NCBI GenBank assembly: GCA_016946835.1
Contig: JACVTC010000003.1
Location: 733,501 to 797,500 of the forward strand
DNA: 64,000 bases
Direction of reading: 5' to 3'
From: Neocallimastix lanati (nom. inval.)
Taxonomy: Eukaryota; Neocallimastigomycota; Neocallimastigomycetes; Neocallimastigales; Neocallimastigaceae
Part shown: positions 1-16,046 of the stretch, one piece after another
Layout of the letters: each line of letters starts with the position of its first letter
Numbering within the stretch: position 1 is the stretch's first letter
Notes under the pieces: model-generated
Databases searched by the model: none
What the model was told of the DNA's origin: nothing
Seen by the model: only the letters and a program-made list of their open reading frames with translations
Translations under genes and position numbers: made by a program

Positions 1-1805
1 TTTTCACTTCCAATAGGATTTTTATTAGATAAATATGGACCGAGAGTCTCATGTTATATTGGAAGTATATTATTCTTCTTTGGATGTTTATTACTTGGTT
101 TAAGTGGTCCATGTTAGTAAAGCATTTATTTTATATAGAAATGAAATAAATATTGTATTAGTAATTATTTATAAAATTTTTTTTTCTACACATTTAATAT
201 AATATATTAGCATTTAATGGATATTTAATAGGATTCTTATTATTAGGAATAGCTGGTCCATTTATTTTTATTTCCGTATGTATATATATTTAACTATGTA
301 ATAAAATTTTTTATTATTAAATTTTTTCTTTTTGTTTAAAATCTTTTTTATTACAAAATTAGACTTTACACTTTAGTACTGTTTTCCCTAAAAAGTCAGG
401 TCTAATAATGGCAGCTTTAACCGGAAGTTTTGATGCTAGTTCAGTCATCTTTTTATTATTTAATGTAATTTATAAATAATTATTACTTAATAAATACATA
501 AAAAATATATTATATTAATTAAAAATATATACAGAAATTATATTACTTTTTTGATAAGAAATATTCTGTTCAAACGTTCTTTTTAGTTTATATGATTGTA
601 CCAATTATTATTTTTATCGGTATATAATTTTTATTAAAATAAAAATATCATAATTTTATTTACTTAAATTGAATAAAATTAAATAATTAATTTTTTTTTT
701 TTTTTTCTTTCTTTCTTTCTTTCTTTCTTTTATTAGCAAACTCATTTTTAATGCCAAAGACTTCTTTGCAATGGAGTGAATCAGAAAGTGAAGATTTAAT
801 AAACGAATCAGATGAATTTTCAAGTTTATTAAATAATGACAAAGAAACCAGTATTATTTCCTCAACTAATAATTACCAATCTATTATTTCTGAACATGAA
901 CAAAATGAAAATAGAAATAAAGAAAAAGATATTAAAGAAATGACTTCTTGGGAACAAATGAAAACTAAAGAATATATGTAAACCATTTTATTTCAATTTC
1001 CTTTTTTATTAAAAAAAAATAAAAATATACATAATACATGTATATATAATTAATTATTTTTTTATTTGAATATATTATGTTAAATATTATATATATATAT
1101 TTAGTTTAATTACTCTTTTAACTTCCATTTTTATGATAAGATTAAATTTCTATATAAGTACAACTGAAGAACAGTTCAGTACAATTAGTAATGATGAAGA
1201 TGGTAATGCTTTAGAAAAATTTTATATAAATGATAAAATATAACAATTAGAAATATTAAATTTATTCTTTATTATTTGTAATGAAATAAAATTATTTATT
1301 ATAACCTTTAAAATAATACTTAGGTATTAAAAATACAGTTCAATTCTTTAACATAATGTTACCATTAGCTGGTGTTTGTAAGTATAAATTAATTTTATTT
1401 CTATTAATTTTTAAATTAATAGAATTAATATTTTTTTTGAATTTATTATAATATTATTTATATGATATAGTATCTATTATGCCAATTGGATGGCTATTAG
1501 ATAACTTTAAAATATACATTGGTTTCACTGTTTTATGTTTAATGGCATTAATATTTGGTGTATTATCGTAAGTGTAATAAATTTATAATATTATTATATT
1601 ATTTAAAATTATATAAATAAAAAATTAATAAATGTTAAATATATATATATTATTAAATATAGTCTTATTCCATCACTATCACTCCAATTTATAAGTATTA
1701 TTATCTTTGTATTCATGAGACCATTATTATATACATCAGGAAATGATTTTTCTTCAAAAACGTAATATATCAAATTTGAATCTTATCATATTATTATTAT
1801 TATTA

Positions 1806-1843
<38 letters not shown>

Positions 1844-1844
1844 A

Positions 1845-1878
<34 letters not shown>

Positions 1879-1932
1879 GTGTAATAATAAATTATTTATA
1901 AATGCATAAAATAAGAAAGTATTTATTAACTA

Positions 1933-1984
<52 letters not shown>

Positions 1985-2249
1985 TTTTTTTTATTATTAT
2001 TATTATTATTATAATAAAAATAATAGATTTGGTTTTAAAACATTTGGTAGAGTTTATGGTTTAATGAATTTAATATCTTCCATTGTTAACTTTGGACAAT
2101 ATGCAGTAGAATATCTTGTTGTTAATGTATTTAATGGTCAATTTATAGAAATTAATTTTGCATTTACAATATTAACATCAATAATGTTCTATTTACCATA
2201 TTACTTATTTACAAAAGAAAGAAAAAACAAAACATCTACTATCGTTTAA
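1..2249 (+). CDS. MFS transporter, SLC43/FMP42-like (5' end outside window)
   Basis: Spliced gene entering from the left edge. Exons I can join in frame: 1-112, 211-275, 363-464, 535-619, 737-977, 1105-1202, 1324-1377, 1471-1567, 1663-1761, 2027-2249; all introns are GT...AG and AT-rich. The product is a multi-span membrane protein. The first exon carries an MFS loop signature (LLDKYGPR) and a second, weaker one (GWLLDNF) lies about 230 residues later, as expected for the two MFS halves. Between them is a hydrophilic, acidic Ser/Asn-rich loop (about 75 residues, 751-977). The last exon has FGRVYGLMNLISS, which resembles the C-terminal half of SLC43 / yeast Fmp42 proteins. Known members carry amino acids; substrate here is not readable. 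MFS membership is firm, SLC43 subfamily probable. The intron before the last exon holds (TTA)n and a ~48-nt poly-A run. Confidence 0.85.
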
Positions 2250-2859
2250 GTTAAAAAAAAATATTTTAAAATATTAATTAAATATAATAATTATAAATAT
2301 TCATATTATTAATGTATTAGCGAATCTTTTCAAAAAAAAAAAAAAAAAAAAAAATTTATTTCTTTTTTTAAATATATATTTTCTATGTAATATCCTGTTA
2401 TATATTAAAATATATAAATGTATAATATTAATAAAGCTTAATAATTAATTTCAAAATTATTTTAATTTTTATTAAAATAATTATTAACCTTTTGTTTAAA
2501 ATAATAATAGGTATAAGTGAAATTTTTATAAAATTAAATAAATAATATTATTAATATTATTTATTTATTAAAAATTACATATAATTTATAAAAATTTTAA
2601 TAATATTTTTATTTTAAAATATTTTTTTTTTTTTTATTAATTTTTTTTATTTTTTTTTAATTTTTTAGTTTATAAAATAATATTATTTAACTATACAGAT
2701 AAAATATTTAATTCTATTTCTTTATATTTAAAATTTTACTTAAAGATATAAATTTTTTTTTTCATATTACTATTTTTAATTTATATATAATAACTTATTT
2801 TAATTATGATTATAAAAAAATTTATATATTATATTATATTATTTTATATTATTTTATAT
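2250..2859. other. Intergenic, convergent 3' ends
   Basis: Short AT-rich spacer between two genes that converge here. It must hold both polyadenylation regions. Apart from A and T runs I see no gene or repeat structure. Confidence 0.6.
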
Positions 2860-3132
2860 TTAATGATCAGAAATATCAGCATATTTTTCAAAAGTTTCTT
2901 TGTTAATAGCGTATTCCTTTAAAACATCAGCTTCTAAGAAATGCATTTTTCCTGGAATAACAAATGAATGTAATGGTTTACCAAAATCATAAGTAAGTAA
3001 TTCTTCTAAAGTACCAGCAACAATTTTTTGATCAGCACATCCAACACGAGCTAAACCAACACCAATAGTGTTCTTATTGTAAACTATAAATATTTATTTT
3101 TATATTATTAAAATCATTAATTTCATTATTAA

Positions 3133-3193
<61 letters not shown>

Positions 3194-4539
3194 TATAATT
3201 TATTATTTATTTATATTATTTATATATTAATTATTACTATCAAAATACCATTTTCACCATGCTTTTCTTCAACTTCTAATAATTCTTCGACACATTGATT
3301 AATAGTCATATATCTTGGTGGTTCGAATATTTTGTTACCCCTTTTATGAATATATTATTGATAATAATAAATAATTAAATTACTATTATTTTTAATATTA
3401 TATTCAATAAATTTAAAAATATTAATAATAATTACTTGATAAGATTTTCAATAGTTTGTTCCTTAACCTTAATATCTAATAAAATACATAATTCCAAATA
3501 ATAAATAAAATAAAAAGTAACATTAATAACAATAATAATAATAATAATTAGTCTATTATTACAAAATAATTAATTATTAGCTATTCTTTTATTTTTTTTT
3601 TAAAAAAAAAACTTATATATATATAAGTATAGATATGTTAAAAAAAAAGGATAAATCATTTATATTTTAAAATTTATACCTAATAAACATAAAGTGTGAA
3701 GACCAATATCACGGTTAGCTTTAATTTTTGGATAAAAACTATCTGGTCTCCAAGTTTCTGTGAAAAATACAATTGAAACAGTTTGACCGTAATTATATAA
3801 TTGTAAACCACAACAACCAATAGCATTCATAATAGAAGCATTATGAATAGTTTTAACTTCAATATTTTGAGAACGGGCACGAAGAACTAAATCAGAGTGT
3901 GTAGTGGCACTAATATATTTTAAAATTTATACATTTAATAATATATTAACTTTCATAATTATAAAACTAATATTTATTTTATTATATATAAATCTAACTT
4001 TTTTTATTACCCAAATGGATCACCAACAACTAAAAAGGCAACATTAACCTTATCAGCATCCTTTAAAATAGTATCAGAATCAGATTCAACCATATCACGA
4101 TCAGCAAGAATAACTTCATGTCCATATAATTTTTCCTTTTTTTATTATATTATAAATGTATAAAAATAAAATTTAATATATTTTTTACAAATTTAATGAA
4201 TTTCTATTTAATATATATATATTAAATATATATTTTAACAATTAATAACAATTAAACAAAATTTAATAATTATTTATTATATTATAATTTCAATTTTAAT
4301 TTTAATTTTAATTTTAAAAATTATTAAAAAAAATAATTAAATTAATTTTAATTTTAATTTAATTATTTTTTTTAATTATTTTTATAAAGATTAATTCATA
4401 CTAATTTCTCTTTATCGACCATTAAGATACTAGTGTAAGCTTCTAAATAAATTCTTTCACAAGATTTAACAGCTTCCAAACCCTTTAAAGTAATATCATA
4501 TTCATCAGATAAACCAAGACCAATTACGTAGAATACCAT
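2860..4539 (-). CDS. DPH5: Diphthine methyl ester synthase
   Basis: Six exons on the minus strand: 4539-4402, 4135-4011, 3909-3680, 3475-3436, 3340-3249, 3083-2860, giving 282 aa, close to the usual 270-300 aa. The enzyme is an AdoMet-dependent methyltransferase that methylates the modified histidine of elongation factor 2 on the way to diphthamide, in the cytosol. Visible family marks: N-terminal [29 protein letters not shown], the nucleotide-site segment [52 protein letters not shown], and [11 protein letters not shown] near residue 180. The start is fixed because the conserved N-terminus begins at this ATG. The gene is divergent from the p24 gene across ~1.9 kb. An intron (3121-3195) contains (ATT)n. 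Confidence 0.96.
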
Positions 4540-6465
<1,926 letters not shown>

Positions 6466-7387
6466 ATGAAATACTTTACTATACTAACAGTATTGTTAAC
6501 TTTTGTATGTAGTATTAATGCTATTAGCTTCTCGCTTTATGCAGGACAAGAAGGTTCTCCACATGCTGAAAGATGTTTTATTCAACAAATTGGTGCTGAT
6601 ATTTTAGTAGCCGGTACTGTTGCCGTTACTGATGGTGATCACCAAAAAGTTTCTGTTGAAGTAAGTAATAATTAAAATAGTAATTATAATTCAAAAATTA
6701 CTAATAAAATGAAATATATAAATAAATAAATAAATATAAATCATATAATATTTTTGTTAATATGTTAAAATATAATTTTAAAAGATTACTGATAATGTAG
6801 ATGGTGGTAGTTTATACTGGAAGCGTTTAGATATTAAGGATGAAGTTAAATTTTCATTCACTACTGTCAAAAATGAAGAAATTAAAATCTGTTTCAGAAA
6901 TGTTTTAGACAAAGGTAAATTTATTTTTATAAAATATAATTATTTTTAAAATTTAACACATGAGTTAATTAAATTAATAATTTTTAAAAAATATAACAAT
7001 CTAATAATAATGATGGTAATACAAAATTTAAAAATTTAAAAATTTCAATGTTAAATATAAGGTTTCGTTCCTTCTGATCAATATTACAGAAATGTTTTTC
7101 TTTCTGTCGAAACTGGTCCAGAAGCTATGGATTACTCTGAAATTGCTAAAACTGAAAAACTTAAGCCAGTTGAAATTGAACTTCGTAAATTAGAAGGTAT
7201 TGTTGAAAAAATTGTTGAAGATATGGAAAAAATTAAGCAAAAGGAAATTGATTTAAGAAACACCAATGAATCCACCAATGAACGTGTTCATTGGTTCTCT
7301 CTTTGGTCAATTGCTTTCTTAATTTGCTTAGGTTTATGGCAATTATACTACCTTAGAAAGTTCTTCCAAACCAAAAAGCTTATTTAG
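6466..7387 (+). CDS. p24-family cargo receptor (emp24/gp25L, Erv25/TMED10-like)
   Basis: Three exons: 6466-6660, 6785-6914, 7062-7387, giving 216 aa. p24 proteins are type I membrane proteins that cycle between ER and Golgi and help load cargo and coat into COPII/COPI vesicles. Seen here: a cleavable-looking signal peptide (residues 1-19), a lumenal GOLD domain with the two expected cysteines (ERCF near 37 and KICF near 102), a heptad-like coiled-coil stretch (about 145-185), one transmembrane helix (WSIAFLICLGLWQLYYL), and a short cytosolic tail FFQTKKLI. The tail combines an FF pair (COPII export) with a C-terminal KKxx dilysine (COPI retrieval), typical of the delta subfamily. Start chosen because it opens the signal peptide. 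The assignment to p24 is firm; delta subfamily is likely. Confidence 0.96.
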
Positions 7388-7835
7388 ATCAATAAAATAT
7401 AATAATATAATAATATATACCTATTTATTTTTATTTCATATTATTTTCTTTTTTTCTTTTTCTTTTTTTTTAATTTTTTTTTCTTTTCTTTTTTATTGTA
7501 ATTTTATATTTTTTTTTTTTAATTTATTCATTTTAATTGCTTATATTTTTTTATTAGGATTCTTAATTTATTCACTTACTCTTCATAAAATATATTTGAG
7601 TAAAAGAAAATATAGATGATTAATGAGTAATAATTTAATATTAATAAAAATTAAAAAAAAAAAAATTAAAAATAAATATAAAAAATAAAAATAAAATAAA
7701 TAAAATAAAATAAAATTTAAATATATATATATTAAAGGAAAAAAAGAAAAGAAAAGAAAAGAAGAAAAAAAAAAAAAAAATAAAAAAAATAAAAAATAAA
7801 AAAAAAAAAAAAAAGAAAATAACATAGTAAACTTT

Positions 7836-7869
<34 letters not shown>

Positions 7870-8280
7870 CAATCATAATTACAAATAAATAAATAAATAA
7901 AATTAAAAAAAAATAAACAAATAAATAAATAATAATTATAATAAAATATAAAATGTATGCCATAAACAGTTATTAAACATTTACTATATATAATTAAAAA
8001 ATAGTAATAATAAAAATTAAAAAATGAAAAATGAATAATAAAAATAAAATAAAAATAAAAATAAAAATAGAAATAGAAATAAGAATAGAAATAAAGATAA
8101 AAAAAGTTAAAATATATATATATATGAATGAAAAAAAAAAAAAAAAAAAAAAAAAGGAAAAGTATTTTTATTTTATTTCCATTAATGTTAAATTAAATTA
8201 TTGTTTATTTGACTTGACCTTTTTATCTTTTCGTTTTTTATTTCAATTTATTAGTTATTTACTTTTATAAAAATAATATT
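7388..8280. other. Low-complexity intergenic sequence
   Basis: T-rich and A-rich runs, AAATA-type simple repeats and polypurine tracts downstream of the p24 gene. The open frames here are translations of simple repeats; I see no gene. Confidence 0.6.
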
Positions 8281-8906
8281 TAAAAGTATAAGTTTTCTGG
8301 AATCGACTACCTCCTGAATTTATATGGGGTAATTTTTCATCTTCCCAGGGTGTTTTTTTTTTTTTTTTTTTTTTTTTTTCCTATAAATGAAGTTGAATGA
8401 TGTTGCGTTCACTATAGTTAAGTATACCTATTGCTATAGATTATATTATGAATAGTAAAGAGAGAGCTCTTGATCTATAAGAAGATTAGTGTAGTTTGTT
8501 CCCCCCCTTCCCCTTTTCTCGATGATAATAGATCAAGCGGAGTATAGGGAATATCTTTTCATATTAACCTTGGTTAAGTGAGAGAGGTTCCCCTTCCCCC
8601 CAGTAGACGTTTAAAACAGTATATTAAAGAATCCAATGAACGAAACTGAAAAGACCCTATTGTCCTTCTATCATCGTTAATCCCAATCTAAAAATAAAAA
8701 AAAAAAAAAAATAAAAAATAAAAAAAAAAGGAATTGAATAAGAAAAAATAATAATCTAACCAACAATTAAATATTTTTAATAATAATAAAATAAAAGTTA
8801 AATATAGATAAAATAAAAAAAAAATAATAAAAAAAAAGATTCATAGGAAATAGTTCTATAACATCTGGATAATTTTTCTTGGGAAATAGTATATAATTAA
8901 ACTGCT

Positions 8907-8930
<24 letters not shown>
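8281..8930 (-). mobile_element. Probable relic of LINE ORF2 3' end (minus strand)
   Basis: A stretch with clearly higher complexity and local C/G runs (for example CCCCCCCTTCCCC near 8,503) in an otherwise A/T-only area. Reading the minus strand, broken frames give fragments such as RSRALSLLFII and TPWEDEKLP that line up weakly with the C-terminal part of the LINE ORF2 protein at 50.6 kb (FLTRAIPII, DEPWESL). A TTCATAGGAAAT segment near 8,842 resembles TTCATAGGCAAT at 62,621 in another LINE copy. No frame is open; it is a fossil at best. The alignment was made by eye, so the assignment is tentative. Confidence 0.35.
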
Positions 8931-8945
<15 letters not shown>

Positions 8946-9180
8946 TGCTAGAAAATTATAATAAGTTTCATAATATATTTTCATAATATTACTTTATTTT
9001 TAGTAGATCTTTATATGTATATTATAAATAATATTATTGGTTAAGAACAAAGTAAAAAGAAAAAAAAAAAGGAATTGAATTGAATAAGAAAAAATAATCT
9101 AACCAACAATGAAATAAATAATGATAAAATAAAAATTAAATAAAAAAAATAAAATAAAATAAAAAGAAATAAATAAAAAA

Positions 9181-9514
9181 AACATAAAAGCTTTATTTTT
9201 ATTTTATTTAACCTTTTCAAGAAGGAATTCTTTGATTTTTTTTCTTTTAGGTTTTATCTTTCTTTCATATATATATATATATGTAAGCATAAACGTATTA
9301 ACATTTTATTTATTTTCTAGAATAATTTCAAAATAATTTAAAATAAATTAAATAAAAAAAAATAAAATAAATAAAAAAAAATAAATAAAAAAAACATAAA
9401 AGCTTTATTTTTATTTTATTTTATTTAACCTTTTCAAGAAGGAATTCTTTGATTTTTTTTTTCTTTTAGGTTTTATCTTTCTTTCATATATATATATATG
9501 TGAACATAAACATA
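9181..9514. repeat. Direct repeat pair, ~118 bp units
   Basis: Two near-identical copies, 9,181-9,298 and 9,393-9,514, each running from AACATAAAAGCTTTATTTTT through CCTTTTCAAGAAGGAATTC to a TA-dinucleotide tract and CATAAAC. Differences are confined to run lengths and a few bases. A further repeat (AAGGAATTGAATAAGAAAAAAT...CTAACCAACAA) occurs at about 8,729-8,766 and 9,069-9,108, so the block from 8.7 to 9.5 kb looks like a decayed tandem duplication. Confidence 0.85.
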
Positions 9515-9555
9515 TAAAATAATTTAAAATTTTTATTATCAAAACTTTTTTTCTT

Positions 9556-9603
<48 letters not shown>

Positions 9604-9789
9604 CTTTTTTATTTTTTATTTTTTTATTTTTTTTTTTTTTATACTTTAAATTGGACTAAACCTTAACAATTTAAAAAATATTCTATTTATTTAAATTATT
9701 GAATGTCAAAAGATTTCAATCAATGATTAATCTTTATTATTATATTTTAATTTTTAATAATTAAAATAATTATATACTGTTGATTACCA

Positions 9790-10070
9790 TTTACATATAA
9801 CTCTAATCCTGAGTAATATGGAAGTATAGGAACTTATTTCTAAATTTATTTATACACTTTATTTTGACTATTACTTTTTATTTCACTTCACTATTTTAAA
9901 TATTATTATGTTCTAATTGGATAAATAATTTTTTTTTTTTTTTATTAATTCTGTGTTTTTTTTTTTTATTTGTAATATAAAAAATATTTATGTATTTAAT
10001 AAATGAATAAATGAATAAAGATTAAAGTTCGCAATATGCGGCTATAAAACAAAAAAAAAAAAAAAAAAAA
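9790..10070 (+). mobile_element. 5'-truncated LINE 3' end with poly-A tail (plus strand)
   Basis: The reverse complement of 9,790-10,050 matches the 3' untranslated end of the LINE copy at 62,416-62,660: both share (in LINE-antisense direction) poly-T, ATAGC(C/T)GCA, ATTGCGAACTTTAATCTTTAT, AAATACAT, ACACAGAATTAATAAA and AGTGTATAAATAAATT. Here the element ends in a 20-nt A run (10,051-10,070), so it lies on the plus strand. It has no coding part left. This is the classic product of incomplete target-primed reverse transcription. Confidence 0.8.
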
Positions 10071-10870
10071 ATTATATTTTAAAATTCATATATTATTTAT
10101 AATTAAAAAAAAATATTGAAAAAAGAGGAATAAATAAAATTGTATTTTTAAATATTATAAGAAACTAATTAGAAGATAAAAATTACAAATAATAAAATTC
10201 TTAATATATACAAAAATAAATAAGCAATAAAATAAAATTAGTCTAAAATTTTATTACAATTTAGAAGCAATTGATAATATTGAACCTTCTATTTGAAAGA
10301 TGTAAAAAAAAATCTTAAAGATTTTAGAAGAATATAAACAATTATTTGAATCTCAAAATTATTAATTTTTTGAGAAATTTTTAATTAATAAGGATTTATT
10401 AAAAGACAAAAATAAAATTTTATTTATAATTTTTTTTTATCTTTTTTTTTTTTTTTTTTTTTTCTTTTTTTTTTTTTATAACCTTTTTAGAACTATGATA
10501 CAAGTTGCATTTAAAAAAAAAAAAATTTAAATTATCTTATAATTATAAAGATATAATAAATGAATTTATTATATATATATAAATATATAAATTAAATATA
10601 ACACTTAAAATCAAAATGTCATTTATATTTTATTATGTGCTTATTTATTTATTGTAGTGCTTTTCACTTAAGAAATGTCTATTCATCTAAGAATATGTCA
10701 TTACATGTTATTTATAATCATTTTTCTATAATAGTCCTACATCATTGAGAACATTTAACGTTACACTGTATGATACTATTGAATATAATGTTTTTATATT
10801 TAATAAATGTAGCATAATGTATAATGTAATTAAAAACATAGTTGCGATATTTAGGATTCACCCTACATTT
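10071..10870. other. Intergenic, no gene seen
   Basis: AT-rich sequence with T runs. From about 10,600 the sequence is less repetitive and may be decayed gag of the neighbouring copia element (minus strand), but I cannot follow a frame. Confidence 0.4.
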
Positions 10871-10879
10871 GCATTTTCT

Positions 10880-12480
10880 ATATTTTCATGATGAAATCAC
10901 CATAGTATTTAAGTTTGGGTCCAGAAATACTTTTGATTAATGGATCTGACATCATTGAGTTAGAACCAATAAGTGTTAATTAAATTTCAATTTTTATAAT
11001 TTCATATTGAACATATTTGTATTTTATATCCATATATTTGCATTTTCACTTTATGTTTTCATTTTTAGCTATACACTTACATGGTTTATTATTTATTCTT
11101 ATATTATTTCTAATATTTTTACTGAGTATTTCATTTATTAATATTTTTATCCATATAGATTGTATTTGTACATTTTATTAATTTTGAGTATTCGGTTATT
11201 TGCGGTTGATACGGTTATATTTTTCTGATTAATTAATTTCCATGATATTGGACTATTTCCTATTATAAAGATTTATTTCGAAGTAAATCTTTTTTTAATT
11301 TCATCACAATGAAAATCTGTATCACAATAAGCTCTTAAAATTTTCTTTCCATTATAATGGATTGAATAGTTCTTTGTACTTGTAAAGTATTTTAATATCT
11401 GAATACTTGAATTCAAATCAGCTGAAAATCTTGCACCTTGGTTTACTGCAAATGCTCTATCCGGTCATATTTTATGTTGATACATAAAATAGGGATCCAA
11501 TCAATCTTTTATAATCAGTTATGCTAATTTTTCCAGTGTTTTCTCTATTTTTTTTTTTTTTTTTTTTTAATTTTTGCATTAATACATAGTATTCTAGGTA
11601 TTTTAGTATTGTTTATATTATTGTTAGTTAACTTTATTTATTTTTTTTTTCAATATAATCCTTTTGATTAATTAATTTTGTATCCTTTATTTGTTTTAAT
11701 TATATAAATTCAATGATTTTCTTGCTGTTTTATCCGTAGAAACTTTGTATTTATGTTTTATCTTTGTAACAACTTATTATCTTTATTTTTCTCTTGCAAT
11801 AAATATATCATCAGCATAAAGTGGTAGTAATAAGCATAGTTTAATATTTTTATATTTACTAAATAAAGAATTATCTGTATTATATTGAATTAATTCAATT
11901 TTCTTAAGAAAACCAGGAGATTTCGTAAAACCACTGACTTCCATAGAGAGCCTTTTATAATAATCCAGATTTTCCGCAATTAAAATTTTTATCAACGATT
12001 AGAATTTGAACATAAATTTTCTCATCTTGATTAGCGTTCAAGTATACAGCTTTAATATATATTTGTTTTAAAACCCATTTATATATTGAAATAATATAGC
12101 AATTGTTAATCTAAAACTATCCATTTCTATTTTAGGAGAATAGGCATGGGTGTAATCAATTCCTTTAATATTGTGTAAAAAAATCTGACGATCAATCTTT
12201 CTTTATATATACCATTATCTTTAATAGTAAAAACCCATTTTGTAATTTTAGATTTCATTATTAATTATTATTTTTGAAATTTTGATCTTCATTAATATAA
12301 TTTTCAATTAATATAATTTCATTTAATTTTATCTTCATTAAATTTGTCTTTATTAATTTTATCTTTGTTAATTTTTTTTGTTTTCTAAAAATTATTATCT
12401 AACATATTTTCATTATTGTATTCATCAATTTAAATCTGTATTATTTTCAAGATTAATTTTATATTGTTCGCTTTTCATTC
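10880..12480 (-). mobile_element. Ty1/copia retrotransposon relic (pol, then gag-like start)
   Basis: Minus-strand fossil with many stops and frameshifts. From high to low coordinate: RT N-part KWVFTIKDNGIYKERLIVRF (about 12,225-12,165) followed by GIDYTHAYSPK in another frame; RT active-site box YADDIFIA (about 11,795-11,825); RNase H segments RAYCDTDFHCDEIKKRFTSK and NSPISWKLINQKN (about 11,340-11,200). These are copia-order motifs. Further down, at 10,952, is MSDPLIKSISGPKLKYYG, which looks like a copia Gag N-terminus, directly preceded by ATTGGTTCTAACTC, a plausible primer-binding site. No LTR pair was delimited. It is a dead element of a fungal retrotransposon. Confidence 0.75.
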
Positions 12481-12499
12481 ATTTCAAATTCATTATGAT

Positions 12500-16046
<3,547 letters not shown>

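Noticed and set aside
1902-2026. Upstream extension of the last MFS exon as a separate small ORF with poly-Lys and poly-Tyr
   Set aside because: It is intron sequence made of homopolymer and TTA repeat; splicing at 2,026 restores the transporter frame.
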